Source: Clavulina sp. PMI_390 (lineage: Eukaryota > Basidiomycota > Agaricomycetes > Cantharellales > Hydnaceae). Taken from it: DNA of 38,045 bases. Shown here in pieces: positions 1-10,775 of this stretch (position 1 is its first letter; every line of letters begins with the position of its first letter). The stretch is from contig WIDE01000045.1 in assembly GCA_015039315.1 (NCBI GenBank), positions 1-38,045 on the forward strand, in the 5' to 3' direction. The position numbers were made by a program, and so were the translations under genes. A model generated the notes under the pieces. That model did no database searches and was not told where the DNA came from. It was given only the letters and a program-made list of their open reading frames with translations.

Positions 1-664
1 TTGCACACATAGGGAGCCTGAGTGTAAGTCGATATAGCGGCGGTGAAGATATTGGCTTACTTGTCAGACGAGCCAGATCATTTCGAGTCGCAGGAAACAG
101 TTCGTGAGGGGGCAGGAGGGGCGGTTCGGCAGCAAGTGCAGGTGGATCAAGGAGGGGTTGACCGAGTGGCGGAGGAGGCGGTGGCGCTTCTACTTGCTGC
201 ACAGGGAACGGAAGGCAAAGCGGTATGAGTGGCACATCGAGATCAACCCTGCTGCGGTTGATCATTCGCGCGTTAGTCCATGCCATACTAAGGTATGGTT
301 TGAGTGAATGCAAGTATCTCTGTGCAGAAGGCCGGATCACTCACGCTACGCGCTGGTCACTACGACTATTCCGCAACTCAGATCGGACACCGTAGAAGCC
401 CCACATGGTGTGGTGACGAAGATCGTGGAGTTGTTCAAGGGTCTGTTGCTGAGACACCTGAAGCTGCTGCTGATGCTGCTGAATCTGCTGCTGTTGTTGC
501 TGAATCTGCTGCTGTTGTTGCTGGAGCTGCTGCGTTTGCTGCTGCTGAATTTGCTGCAGCCCGTGAAGGACCTGTTCGAGCGGGGGGAGTTGTCCATCTG
601 CTCCTTCAGGAATGGCAGCAGCCTGGGCTAGGCCCTGTGAAGTCGCTCGAGTGTTCGCGTTCAT
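1..664 (-). CDS. Polyglutamine / proline-rich protein, partial (3' end beyond window)
   Basis: No function recognised. Exon 1 (664-345) starts MNANTRATSQ and carries a long Gln-rich coil (about residues 38-75, runs of 5-6 Q broken by I, L, H), then LHDLRHHTMWGFYGVRSEL. A donor gtgagt and an acceptor gcag join it in frame to exon 2 (251-61), rich in proline and leucine (VEAPPPPPPLGQPLLD) and ending near PATRNDLARLT. A further donor gtaagc and acceptor ctcag lead to exon 3 from 17, which runs off the window, so the C-terminus is missing. The CTG/CAG-rich tract (about 440-560) encodes the glutamines. No signal peptide or membrane segment is seen. I recall multicopy Rhizoctonia proteins built like this (Q-coil then Pro/Leu-rich region), but that is memory, not a search. 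The join of exons 1 and 2 keeps the frame, which argues for a real gene. Confidence 0.65.
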
Positions 665-1434
665 TGTGGTGGAAGTGAGACAAAACGGGCTTGTTTGGAT
701 CGGTTCTGTTTCAGCGCGGCATCAAGTTACGGTAGTGCGCCTAGCCGACCTTCGGTTACACCACAGCTCAACGATTGAGCTATGGTGGATTTACGCTCAG
801 TAAGACGCGAAAGCCCACAAACGATATCAAGTCGCTCGCGCCTCGTCCACGTCGGCTCACGACGATATCACCGTCAAAGTGGAGGATGATGATGAGGAAC
901 CATCGGCGACATTGTCGACGGCTCAAGTCTCCACCCAGCGGACGCCCAGCGTCTACTCATTGCTTGAAAAGTGCGTACTGACCAACTCTCTCTGTTGTCC
1001 CCTTGTGTGAGGTAAATATACCCATCAGTGAACGCGCACCTACAGGGCGAATGTCCGCAACGTCCTTGACACTCCCCATACGATACGCAATATGCCATAC
1101 ACCACAAAGACCCTCAGGCAACTTATCTCACCTTCATCTCTGTCGTCACCCCTTTGCGTGTCGCGCGAACTTATTCATTTCTGCGCGCCCAAAGCTGCGT
1201 CGCACCCACACCCACACCGGACAGCCAACACTCCCTCATTGGGAGGTGCAAGATAGCTTTCCCTTGGCAAAAAGCTGTGAACTTTACATGACATTTCCCA
1301 TTCGCCCAGGCATAGCGCACACAAATGTCCGACAAAAGTTGATTCAATCTCGGAGCTGTAACGCATGGGGGTGGGGCAACAGAAGCATGAACAAGATATC
1401 TACCAAAGTCTGAACAGCCTTATCAAGTCGCCAA
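665..1434. other. Intergenic region
   Basis: Apart from the hairpin at 759-787 I see no supported gene. The open frames here, the longest at 1003-1413, have no domain, no recognisable motif and ordinary intergenic composition. The left part should hold the promoter of the gene starting at 664, and the right part the 3' flank of the dynamin-like copy ending at 1435. Confidence 0.5.
759..787. repeat. Near-perfect 13-bp inverted repeat (hairpin)
   Basis: CACCACAGCTCAA and TTGAGCTATGGTG are inverted copies around the 3-base loop CGA, with one mismatch. In RNA from the minus strand that mismatch becomes a G-U pair, so the stem is continuous only in that orientation. It lies about 95 nt upstream of the ATG at 664, inside the likely 5' leader or promoter of the polyglutamine gene. 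A tRNA fragment is possible (the sequence TAGCTCAA resembles an A box), but no acceptor stem or B box fits. Confidence 0.5.
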
Positions 1435-2970
1435 TCAAACAAGCAGACCACTTGCAGCATACAAGGTGGCCTCGACATATTTTGGCACCTTCCTCACGAA
1501 TTTTTCATCAATTATGCGAGGGATGTCGTCTATAATCCTCTGGCATCGGAGTCGAGCTCGTCAATCAATAATCTTGGCAAGTACAGGGGCTTCGCATACC
1601 TTATACGCAATCTGGAAATATGCACGGGCTTCCGCCGCCAGAATTATCTCCTCTTCGTATACATCCGCGGGTCGGAGACGCTCTAGATCCGCAAGAGTTC
1701 TGACAAAGAATCCCATCGCTCGTAAATTATTTATCGCCTCCTTTGCGTAATATGGGTCATGCTTTGCGACCCCCTAACGAGAAGCATTAGTCTGAGCATG
1801 GCCTCGATACGGCATATCCATAACCCACCGGACGTTTCGACTTGTATTCCGCAAGGAATCTAGTCCTATAAGACCTAAAATAATATAAATTTTGAGTGAA
1901 TGGCAGAAGCTCCATCTCGAGCCACTTTGTTATCTCTGCTCGCGTTTCGGATATATGGGAAAGCAGGTCGGCCGCCACAAGATTACTACAACTTGGTGTC
2001 AATCGGGATATCGCATCACTCCGATGTTAATGCCACGAGGAATTCAATAGTCAACCTACCTCCAACTCTCGCCACATCCTTCAGCTGAGGCGATCAAGCG
2101 GCATGCTACCTGGCAACACTCCTTTGCCACGGTTTCCAGGCACTGTTCCGCCAGTTTTGGCCAGTTTTCAAAGCCACGTAGGATAATATCAACCTCGGCT
2201 GAGAATGGGACATTGTATGGGAGTTCGCGAGTGATATGTCTATATGAACTGCAACGTCAATAAAACTCCAGCTCCTCCTGAAATATCAACCGACCTGCGC
2301 GTAACCTCACTAACTTCATCAAGATTGAGCACTAGTGGAGACCACGTGTTGGTCACCACTTTAACGTGTTCGGCAAGCTTGTCGATCTCGACTACGACGA
2401 CTATTAGTAGGGTTCTTATTACTATTTACAGATAGACGTACCTGGATCCTTCCTTATTCTCCCCAGCGGAGAATAAAAAGGGGGCGGCAAAGCGAGCTTT
2501 GGTACCACGGGGATGGCTGGTGGTGGTACAGGTGTCGGTATGGGAGCAGGAACGGCCTTCCCCTTTTTCCTTTTTGAAGGAGAGCTAGAGGCAGTACTAG
2601 AGGTGGTGCTGGGGGTAGGGGAAGGAGGAGGAATAGGAGGCGGTGGAGGTGGGGGAACGGGATGAGCCTGCTGCTCAAGCTTAGCGACCTCAGTGATTCG
2701 CGCTTGAACCGATGCATCCTTCTTTCCTGTCGCCACAATCCGTGGCGCAGTTCCCTGTATCTGCGAACGAAACCTTTCGTAGGCCGTATTACACTTTCGT
2801 AGCAGCTCTACATCCCCATTACGCCCGAGCACTGACTGCTCGACGTCGGTGATAAGCTTTGAGATGATCAGGAAAGCGCGCGCCTCTGGAGGAGGCTTGG
2901 GAATATATAAAGCTTGGATCTGAGTTTGCCGAGGCAGCTGATAGGCATTCGGCTGCTGTGTGACCCTCAC
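1435..2970 (-). pseudogene. Dynamin-like stalk + GED copy lacking the GTPase domain
   Basis: Homologous to the stalk and GTPase effector domain of the full dynamin at 3665-6647, but no G1, G3 or G4 motif occurs upstream of it. Shared blocks include LLRKCNTAYERFR (neighbour: LHQKCNPAFSRFR), HITRELPYNVPFSAE (HVTRELPYNIPFSAK), FTQNLYYFRSYR (YTQNLHYFSSYR) and the GED block NLRAMGFFVRTLADLERLRPAD. Introns sit at matching places (before HITREL, after AEARAYFQIAYK) with usable splice sites, and I find no stop inside the stalk or GED exons. A stretch rich in Pro, Ser and Thr (PPPPPPPIPPPSPTP) is inserted after the first stalk block. The C-terminus stops at 1435, about 45 residues short of its neighbour. 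No in-frame ATG is seen for the first block, so the N-terminus is unresolved (2970 is only the upstream edge of the open frame). It is either a truncated pseudogene or a gene for a G-domain-less dynamin-like protein. Confidence 0.7.
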
Positions 2971-3664
2971 GGTTGCGAGACTTTAACGGAACATGATAAG
3001 GTCGCGCGTGGATCGTTGTTGGGGTGCGTTCAAGACACATACTAGTTTGAGCTCAGAGCGTTCTCAGCTCGTTGCGGTGGGGGAGGTATTGGGAAGCTGC
3101 GAATCATTGAGCCACTCGGGATTGAAAGTGTGCAGAGGCGATGTGAAGAAGTGGGAAAGCAAGAGATTCACTAATTAAATCATTGTGGTCAACCACGACC
3201 CTCACATGAGGTATCGAACTGAATGGCAACTCCAACCTCATCGGCCAGCGCAACTGATGGATGCGTGCTCTGCATCACGAAGAGACATGACACATTGGTA
3301 TCGACTCGATTGATTGAACAGAAGCTCCGGCTACACGACCCCAGCATGTGGAATCGCGCAAGACGCCTCATTGCCTAGTAAGGCTGTGTTGAAATATGAA
3401 CCCTATCACATGCGTCGAACAGGGCGATCTCTCGAGGAAGTGCACTCCCAAACAAGGAATGGTTGAAATTCAGGCAATGCATTCGCGTGACGTAGAACAC
3501 TCTACGATCAGGATTTTGAGGGCTATTCTACTCTAGATTCATAGTGGTAGGACTTAGTTGAGAGCGAAGATATAGCACGCGCGACTTTTATCAGGCATTG
3601 TCAAGATGATTCAAAGCGGAGAGAGTTATGTACAAGGAAATACGTTCGACGGTATGCCAGTGCA
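2971..3664. other. Spacer between the two dynamin copies
   Basis: Here a GTPase domain would be expected if the downstream copy were complete, but neither strand shows a P-loop, DLPG or TKPD motif. The part near 3664 should be the 3' UTR of the full dynamin. I see no transposon ends or long repeats that would explain the loss. Confidence 0.5.
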
Positions 3665-6647
3665 TTACTCGTCAACGAGCGAAAAATTGAGCTTCTGAGC
3701 AATCTGGAACAACCTTGCCGTCTTTGCTTCCAGATCTGCTCGTCGCGTAGACAACTCTGGGTCTTCAGCCATGTACATGGCTGCCGACTTGTCATCAGAG
3801 AAGAACTTGATGTGGAGGGCAGCCTCGATTGTTGGCCGCAGCTGGCGAACGACGGCTTGGTCAATCACCCGAGGTACGTTATCTATTATTCGCTAGTTCC
3901 AAGTGTTTCAACATTCAATGTCATTCACCCAAACTGGCAATGGAACTCACCTTGTACGCTACTTGGAAATATGCACGAACTTCCGCCGCCACAATCAACT
4001 CTTGTTCGTAAGAGTCTGCGGCTCGAAGACGCTGCAGGTCTGCAGAAGTCTTCACATCGAAACCCAAAGCACGCAAGTTGCTCAATGCGTTCTCGAGATA
4101 AGTGCTATTGTATACCCCGGATGGCTAAGGGGGTAATCAATGGTCCAGTACCACTGACGCAATGGTTCAAAACTTGCACTCACACGTCGTTGACCCCTAA
4201 ACCGGGCAAGATATTTATCACGGTAGGACGAGAAGTAATGTAAGTTTTGCGTGTATGGAACTCGCTCCATCGCAATGAGCCACTGAAGATGCTCCTTGAC
4301 GGACTTTGCGATATTTTCAATCTCGTCGTGGGCGCTCGCTCTTTCAGGATAATATACGGCAAGGTCAGTAATATCATCTTAATATTGATACCAGGGTTTG
4401 GACTTACTTGACAGCTCGATCGAGATCGCCATATGCAAAACCACTGAATACCTTCTCAGCAAGTCGCATGGCCTGGATATGGCACGCCTCTACAATCGTG
4501 TTGGTGCATTCCTCGGCCAGAACGGACCAGGATTCAAAGGACCGGGTCATAAGATCGGCCTTTGCGGAGAATGGAATGTTATAGGGCAGCTCCCGCGTAA
4601 CATGGCTAAAGTTGAATTGAGTGCAGCATCAATTATTGACGCAGTGAGTGCCGTACCTCTGGATCTCGTTGCGAATATCATCCAGGTATATCGGCTTACG
4701 GACGTTTGACGCTGCCGGGCGGCTATGCACAAATAGCTGAAGTTTGAGTATGTCGCGGGAAGTTGGATAGGGATGTAGCTTACGACGGCTCACGCGCCTC
4801 ATCACCACCATCTGAATCATCCGAAAACTGGGCGGTGCTGGAGCTGTCGACCCCAGCTTCTGCCCGCGTCTTCGCTATAAGGAGAGGTGCAGTTGATCGA
4901 ACATCGCATCGGAAGCGGCTGAATGCCGGATTACATTTTTGGTGGAGTTCACGATGGTCTTGATCTCCTTGAGCAAGGAGGTCAAGCTCCTTGGTAAACG
5001 ACGTAATGAGCTTCAAAAGCTCGACCGCAGGAGGCTGAGACAACCGCTCCGGTAGACGCGAAAGGGCCTGACCAGTTCTTGCGCGCTGCTCGTCAACTTC
5101 CCGGCGGAGGTTTGGGAGCCTGAGAAAACGGTTTATGAGAAGGTACTGGATACGATAAAATGAAGAGATCACACAGACGTTTCATCAATCAGGCGGCTCA
5201 GCAATCTAGAAAGGGTTCTTCCTAGCTGTAAGGTTCCCATGCGAGATCTGATGTTCGCCGAGCATGTTGACCAAGGGGCGTGATTCTCAAAGAAAAAGCG
5301 TTCGGCTGCGCGGGCCGCTTGGTGTGTAATCTTGGCGTCAACCTCCTTCTGCGCTGGCTGTTTTGTGATGTAGTATCCTAAGGCAAGTTTGTGCTTGTGA
5401 CCCTCGATTACCTCAAGCCATGAGCGCTCTTCGCCTTCTTGAAGAGTGTCTGGCTTGGTGAGAACCCCTAGCCCCACAAAATCCTCTTATTAGTTCCTTT
5501 GGTATCCTATGTGTTGGACTTACCGATCGTCCTCTTTCCATCAGGGTCCACCTGTCGCGCAAGATACGCGGCGTTTTGATTCTCGATATCGTCTAGGGAA
5601 TGATAAAGCCAATGTCTAAGCTTGATGTTATATCGAAAATTTTGGCAAGACAGACCTCTCATCGTCTGAAGGTCAAAATCTCTCGACATTAGCGTAAGCA
5701 GGAACAACCCCATCTGCAAGACACGTACAATAGCCAAGAGGATCAGGCAGTTTCCCTTGATATGTTTCATCACCATCGATTTGACAGCCTCCATGCTTCC
5801 CGGTTCAACCTCGTTCTGGATGATCCCTGCTCAAGTGCCAGTAACTAATAAGGAGATGGTGTCAGAAATTCAAAGTACCACTTACCTGGGAGATCAATGA
5901 ACGAAAGATCGGGAATATCTGGCCCCCAAACCGTGACGCAGACGACGTTGGACGAAAATGCCACCTGTCCAGATAGATCGATCGGCATATCAACGTTCTC
6001 GGCGTCGTCCACATCGAGATCCACAAAGTGATTCATCCCAACGCTGGGGTTGAGAATGGCCAACTGGGCTCGACGCAACATTTTCTCGAGTTCAATCTTG
6101 CTGTCAAGGACAGGGCCAAACGCGGTTTCCTGGACTTCACGAAGTTTGTTCCCGTCCTGATCAGACTCGAGCCGAAGGTAGACCTGGCAATGCCAGCTGC
6201 TTCCCGATCGCTGTTGCAATCGACATTCCATTGGACACCTCGAATGGAAAGTAAAGAACACATGCTGAGCTTAGCGGTCGCAACGGCGATATGGAACTGG
6301 GGGAATACCTGGTACATGTTCCAATAGCTCGGGGTACCGTGATCTGAAGCACACACAAGTACATTATCAGAAGCGTCCGGGCGGCTACGAGTGCTCTTCC
6401 TTACCCCAGATATCGCCTCGATGAGAGAACTCTTCCCGGCGGACTGGTTACCTATGACAGCAATTCGAGGCAGGTCAATGAGTCCCTGCCCACTAGAGCA
6501 CCATATCAGCTAGAGCACGTCTTTCCCAAGTGTAGGGAAGAACTACCCCAAAGCTCGGATATCATCAATGATGTTTATCAGGCGCTTCGTTCGCCGAGCA
6601 TATTCAGAGCTTGCCAGCTCAACAGGTTCAGGGTCAGAGGCCGTCAT
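3665..6647 (-). CDS. Dynamin-superfamily GTPase (Mx/Vps1-like)
   Basis: A large GTPase that self-assembles on membranes for fission or remodelling. The start MTASDPEPVELASSEYARRT leads into the G domain: P-loop GNQSAGKSS (about residue 50), switch-I region PRAIGTCTRCP, G3 FIDLPG, and G4 VLTKPD preceded by ENQNAAYLARQVDPDGKRTIG. A helical stalk follows (KCNPAFSRF, HVTRELPYNIPFSAK), then a C-terminal GED (LRALGF..., AAEVRAYFQVAYK) ending NFSLVDE. There is no PH domain and no C-terminal proline-rich tail, so it belongs with the Mx/Vps1/DRP class rather than classical dynamin. At least eight short introns are needed; those I checked (for example after ISG, DLPG, RTIG and the AVK before the last stalk part) keep the frame. 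Expected length is roughly 750 aa. A partial copy lies just downstream. Vps1 orthology versus a fungal Mx-like paralogue cannot be decided by eye. Confidence 0.92.
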
Positions 6648-7233
6648 GTTCAGTATGGAGGTTCAGAGATGTCAGTGAGCAAAGACTGTTGTTTTTGTTC
6701 GCGAGGGCCGCAAATTCTTATCATCTTGGCCTCCGCATTTGCAGCTCATGGCCCTGATTAACGCGCGGTAAACTTATTTGAGCAGAGTGGCAGACGGTTC
6801 CAGAAGGCAGAAGTCCTGGCGGGCATGCTAGAGACCTCCGTGCGGGTATTTTTTTGTAATGAACCCAGACGAAATGGCATCAGGGGAGGCCAATACTTCA
6901 GCAGAACGCGTTTGAGGCATGGCATATCAAAGCACACGGGGGAGCATGAAGGCTTCAGACTTACCATCAATCGAAGATGAGTTGCAATCCATCGAGGATC
7001 GCCACCTCAGGAAGATACGTTTATAGAGTGGACTTGGAGAACAAAAATGGTCACCAACATGATATTACAGATTCCATAAAAACGTTCCAGGGATCAGATA
7101 TTCATACATGGAAGGACTGAGATCTGAATCTGTTATTAGCAGATCAAGATTATACAGCGAAGACAGGACTTACAATACAACCAGCCACAGACTGATGATC
7201 CAGCACCAGAACAGGCAACTCGCATACTGTTAA
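6648..7233. other. Intergenic region (dynamin promoter side)
   Basis: Upstream flank of the dynamin and 3' flank of the UspA-domain gene. The open frame at 6758-6970 on the minus strand has no recognisable features. No clear TATA box or repeat is seen. Confidence 0.45.
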
Positions 7234-9319
7234 TTACAGATCTCCATTCTCCACAGCTCCTCCGACACCGCCTTGAACGCCCAAACTACCCACACCCTCC
7301 CTCAATCCACCAACGCGAGCGCGTGTGGCTACTTCTTCGGTTTCCTCTCTCTCCATTTCTTCGCGCATGTGCTCAACATCCACGTCGACTTTGCCAGGGC
7401 CGGCCTTATCGATGAGTGCTTCCGTGAGCTTGGACTTCCGTCCAGACAAATATGTAGATCCAGGTTGTAGGCGCTGCATTTGTAGATGTGCGGTCTTGCG
7501 AGCAGGCCGGCGCAGTCGGCGACGCGCAACCATTACAGGAACGGAGGATTTCTGGATGAGATAATGGGACGTGGAGCCGAGCAAGATACTATGCAGGACA
7601 CATCAGTTGACGGGTGGCGGAACGATACAAAGGTAGCGAGGAACGTACCCCTTGAGTTGACCACGGCCACGACTACCTACTATCACCATCGTAGGATCGA
7701 TGTAGTCAATGAGATCCAGCAGCAAGCGACGACTGTTTTTGGCATGGACAGCCATGCAGATGACTCGGCAATGGAGCTTCGTGCGCTGCAGTAGAGATGT
7801 AACCTGTCGTACTAAGAGATACCCCAGTGCTTGACGCTGATGAATTGAACGAGCACGTCAGTACCTGAAGCGCGCAGAGAATCAATCTTTGAGCCAAATT
7901 AGTACCTCTTGTTGATTTCGTAGTTTTGAAACGCGATCAGACGCAGGTTGGCCTGGTTCGGGGTCCACTACGCGAAGATCAGAACCACAATTAGTCAGAA
8001 TGCTCTATTATCCCTAGACCCAGCCTCTCACGTTTTGAATCAGTCTCCTGGACCGATACCAAGACCCTGTGGCGCGACACGGGAAATACTCAGCACGGAT
8101 CGCAAAACAAGAATAGTAAGGCATACATCGTATCTCCATCTCTCAAGACCGTCCCAATACCCCACTCAACTGCGTAACCACTTTCGATACTCAGATCGCT
8201 CGCCACAACATATGTCTTGGGCTCACGCCCATGACCGGCAGCATCTGCGTCTCGAAGGAAACCATCAGGGTCGCCATGCGTGAGTGTAACCGTGCAGCGA
8301 TCTCGTGAGAAGGCGGGCCTTGAAGTTTCAAGGGGCAGATGGACTGATCGCCCAATAGTGGCTTGGCGGGTTGGCTGACGGCGAGGTGCTCCAGGGCTGG
8401 TCGAAACACCGTTGGTGATAGTTGAGCTGCTCGACGCCGCCGAGATACTCGTCATGCGATTTCGCTCGAACGCGGAGGAGTGAGCCCCAAATACAGGCTC
8501 CTGGGGACGGATGACGTTGATGCCCTCGCCGAGAGGATCGTTTTCGTCGTCAAGAGTTAAGCTTCCGAGGTAGAGTGGCTCGCCGTTCTCGTCAAAAGAC
8601 ATCATGGCATTAGCCTCTGTGTTCGCCTCAGTGAGCTCGTCAAATACGCCGAGCGAGCCGGCGGCGAGGCTGAGCTCTGGAGGGGTTCTTGTACCATCCG
8701 GTTGCTCATCCCAATCCTCTTCCTCCTCGGAGTCATCAGAATCAGAATCCCCCGCGTCAAACTCCCCGGATTCGCGAAAGGCGGAGTTGCGAGGCATGAA
8801 TCCCCATGAACGCCGTTTGCGGGAGGAAGATGTAGCAGTCGAAACTTGTGAAGTTGCGTCGTCGTCATCTGAGAGCTCTGCATCAGATTGTGATTGACGC
8901 AGTGCTTCGACCGCTGGGGATGGGTCACGAACGGATGGAGCCTTATTGCGACGTCGGAAGGGGGAGGTAGATCGAGCTCGGGCTTTGCTCCGTCCCCGAC
9001 GTTCGCGCTCTTTCTCCTTATCTCTAGATTCTTCGCGAGATATGGTTCGCGTTAACGTAAGTGCTCGCGAGCGATCTTTTGAGGAGAGAATGGACGAAAA
9101 TCGACCTGAGGATCCAGAGGGTTGGGGATCATCGTTGCTGCCTGCCAACGAATTATTTGACGTGTCCTTCGAGCTGACTCGGGACAGGCCAAAGGACAGC
9201 ATGCTAGTCAGGGATTTTTTGCCAAGTGTCGAAGATGGCGAGTCAGTGCCTCCGCGAGAAGAAGTTTTGGACAAAGGGACTGAGGGGCTGGGAGGCGATC
9301 CAACATCTCTCCTTTGCAT
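7234..9319 (-). CDS. Disordered protein with C-terminal universal stress protein (UspA) domain
   Basis: Starts MQRRDVGSPPSPSVPLSK. The first about 350 residues are low-complexity: Ser/Pro-rich, then basic Arg/Ser (RRGRSKARARSTSPFRRR), then an acidic run (DSDSDDSEEEEDWDE). The UspA-like domain begins at KTYVVASDLSIESGYAVEWG, continues to IGTVLRDGDT, VVDPEPGQ, RQVTSLLQRTK, VICMAVHAKNSRRLLLDLID and the nucleotide-binding-type motif VGSRGRGQLKG, and ends STSHYLIQKSSVPVMVARRR. Basidiomycetes have a family of this layout, presumably stress signalling; its role is unproven. Supported exons are 9319-8127, 8002-7906, 7811-7649 and 7588-7234. Between 7906 and 7811 the frame does not close with any simple intron, which suggests a tiny extra exon, a non-standard site or a frameshift. 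The tail after the domain (DVDVEHMREEMEREETEE) is acidic. Confidence 0.85.
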
Positions 9320-9370
9320 TCCACTTAGGATGAGCTCAGAAGCCTTCAGGGGAATTTCAAAATTTAGTCG

Positions 9371-9891
9371 TCAGCTATCGATCAGGTGCCTTTGACCCAA
9401 AAGAAGTAAAGAGAGGTTCAAGATGGTTGGGGCCCTGAGCCTGCCCAATAAAAATGCCACAAAAAACAATGCTGCCAAGAGTCGCCAGCAATGAACCTCA
9501 GAGTTCATTTTGAGCGCTGCAAATAAGCGCTCAAGCTCCTTCAAAACGATCTGGGGCACATCTGGAGGCCGTGGACAAAGGTGTACAGTGACGAGAACGC
9601 TCACCTCTTTGCCAGAGATAATCTAACGCATAAATGAGACATCAGCGACACAATTAAGCTGATATGCGTATAAACATACATAATCCATGGCCTTTGCATA
9701 ATCATAGTTGGATTTCTAGGAAGAACGGGAGATCGGTGGTTGCGGGTGAGAACGGCTCGTTGGCACAATCGACGCATCGACAAGAAAATCGATACTCGTA
9801 AGGCACGCACCTGGAGCGCGCTGACTGCGCGCGCCTGGCTCACCCTAAGATTACTGGCCAGTCGGTTCTCAAGTTCTGCGTTGGAGCTCAT
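9371..9891 (-). CDS. Small protein with UBA-like N-terminus and hydrophobic segment
   Basis: Function not recognised. MSSNAELENRLASNLRVSQA starts exon 1, with donor gtgcgt after AVSALQ. Exon 2 reads KSNYDYAKAMDY, then donor gtatgt and acceptor gcgttag, then IISGKE continuing to the stop at 9371, about 120 aa in all. The spacing of LASNL, ARAVSAL, NYDYAKAMDYII resembles a three-helix UBA/CUE fold (hydrophobic, A..AL, AMDYII). A hydrophobic stretch LLAALFFVAFLLGRL about 30 residues from the end would be a membrane helix. The exon order was inferred from frame and splice sites; the last exon could be spliced differently at gag|gtgagc, which would remove the hydrophobic part. The gene ends 51 bp from the UspA-gene start on the same strand. 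Confidence 0.5.
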
Positions 9892-10775
9892 CGTGGAAAC
9901 GTCGTCGCCTGTGACGGACGAAGGTTGCCGGTTGTGACAGAGCGTGACTGTGAATCTGGCTCTTAGCTTCTCTCCAGCTCAGGAGCTTCGAATCAGACTT
10001 TCTGTCTCAGTTAGCTATCACATTAAGGGACAGAAGTCGACTCAAACGGCCTCCCCTAACGTAGAACGTCTTTTGGTTTAATGTCAAAGGCGTTCATCCC
10101 CCAACAAATTGTCAAGATTCATTTCAGACCCTCCCGCTGAGTGATTCGGTCACTACACTCGATCAAACCTTTCGATTATCTCCATTACCTGCTTTGTGCT
10201 GCTCTCTTAGACTTGTAAAGCGTTCGCAGTGATTTCCTTACCTCGTAAATTTCTCCCTCGTCACCTGCCTTGAAACGCTTCCCGGCAAGACTTGCATCAG
10301 GAGAAGGTTCCATTTTGCATGACCACCGTTGTCTTTGATAACTAATCAGCCCTTGCGGCAACCCGAGAGCTAAATCCGAAACCCCAACTATGCCGCATAG
10401 TGTGCGTACCAAATTGGGCGGCCGTGAGCTTGGTCTTGAGAACAGCGCATATTTATCGGCACAAAATATATCAGTCAATGTAAGACAGGCTGATGAGCGT
10501 ATCCGTGTGGCTCAGACGCATATCCCATCAGCAACTCCACTTCATTCTCACCCGTGGCAGGCGCGATGCTACTCAAACTGCTTGATTCATGTGTCCAGAT
10601 TCTTTCTGCAGCCCCCCATGAAGAATTTTAATTTAAGGCGGATTATATGCTCTGCAATTACCGAAGCGCAACCTGCTGCGGTCTCCACGGTTCGGTTTCT
10701 GGGAATGGTCACTGGGTTTTGTGATGTTGTTTGTGCGCCAACACACAACAACACTTCCCAACATTTTCGCCACCA
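9892..10775. other. Divergent intergenic region with a possible small ORF
   Basis: Lies between the minus-strand gene starting at 9891 and the kinesin starting at 10776, so it should contain both promoters. A minus-strand frame from ATG at about 10313 to 10185 would give 42 residues beginning MEPSPDASLAGKRFKAGDEG, with a good donor (gag|gtaagg) after GEIYE. It could be an upstream first exon of the 9891 gene, but I found no acceptor that joins it in frame with confidence. Confidence 0.35.

Noticed and set aside
304..678. Plus-strand Ala/Leu-rich open frames across the CTG tract
   Set aside because: Antisense readings of the glutamine repeat; the minus-strand frame splices cleanly into a second coding exon, these do not.
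740..800. tRNA-like sequence (TAGCTCAATCG... on the minus strand)
   Set aside because: It forms one long hairpin rather than a cloverleaf; no B box GGTTCGA and no acceptor stem.
1003..1413. Plus-strand open frame of 136 codons
   Set aside because: No domain, no plausible splice extension, intergenic-like composition; overlaps the end of the dynamin-like copy's 3' flank.
2971..3664. Possible mobile-element insertion that removed the G domain of the dynamin-like copy
   Set aside because: No terminal repeats, target-site duplication or transposase sequence seen.
8604..9395. Plus-strand Ser-rich and Arg/Glu-rich open frames
   Set aside because: They mirror the low-complexity part of the minus-strand UspA gene, which has the recognisable domain.
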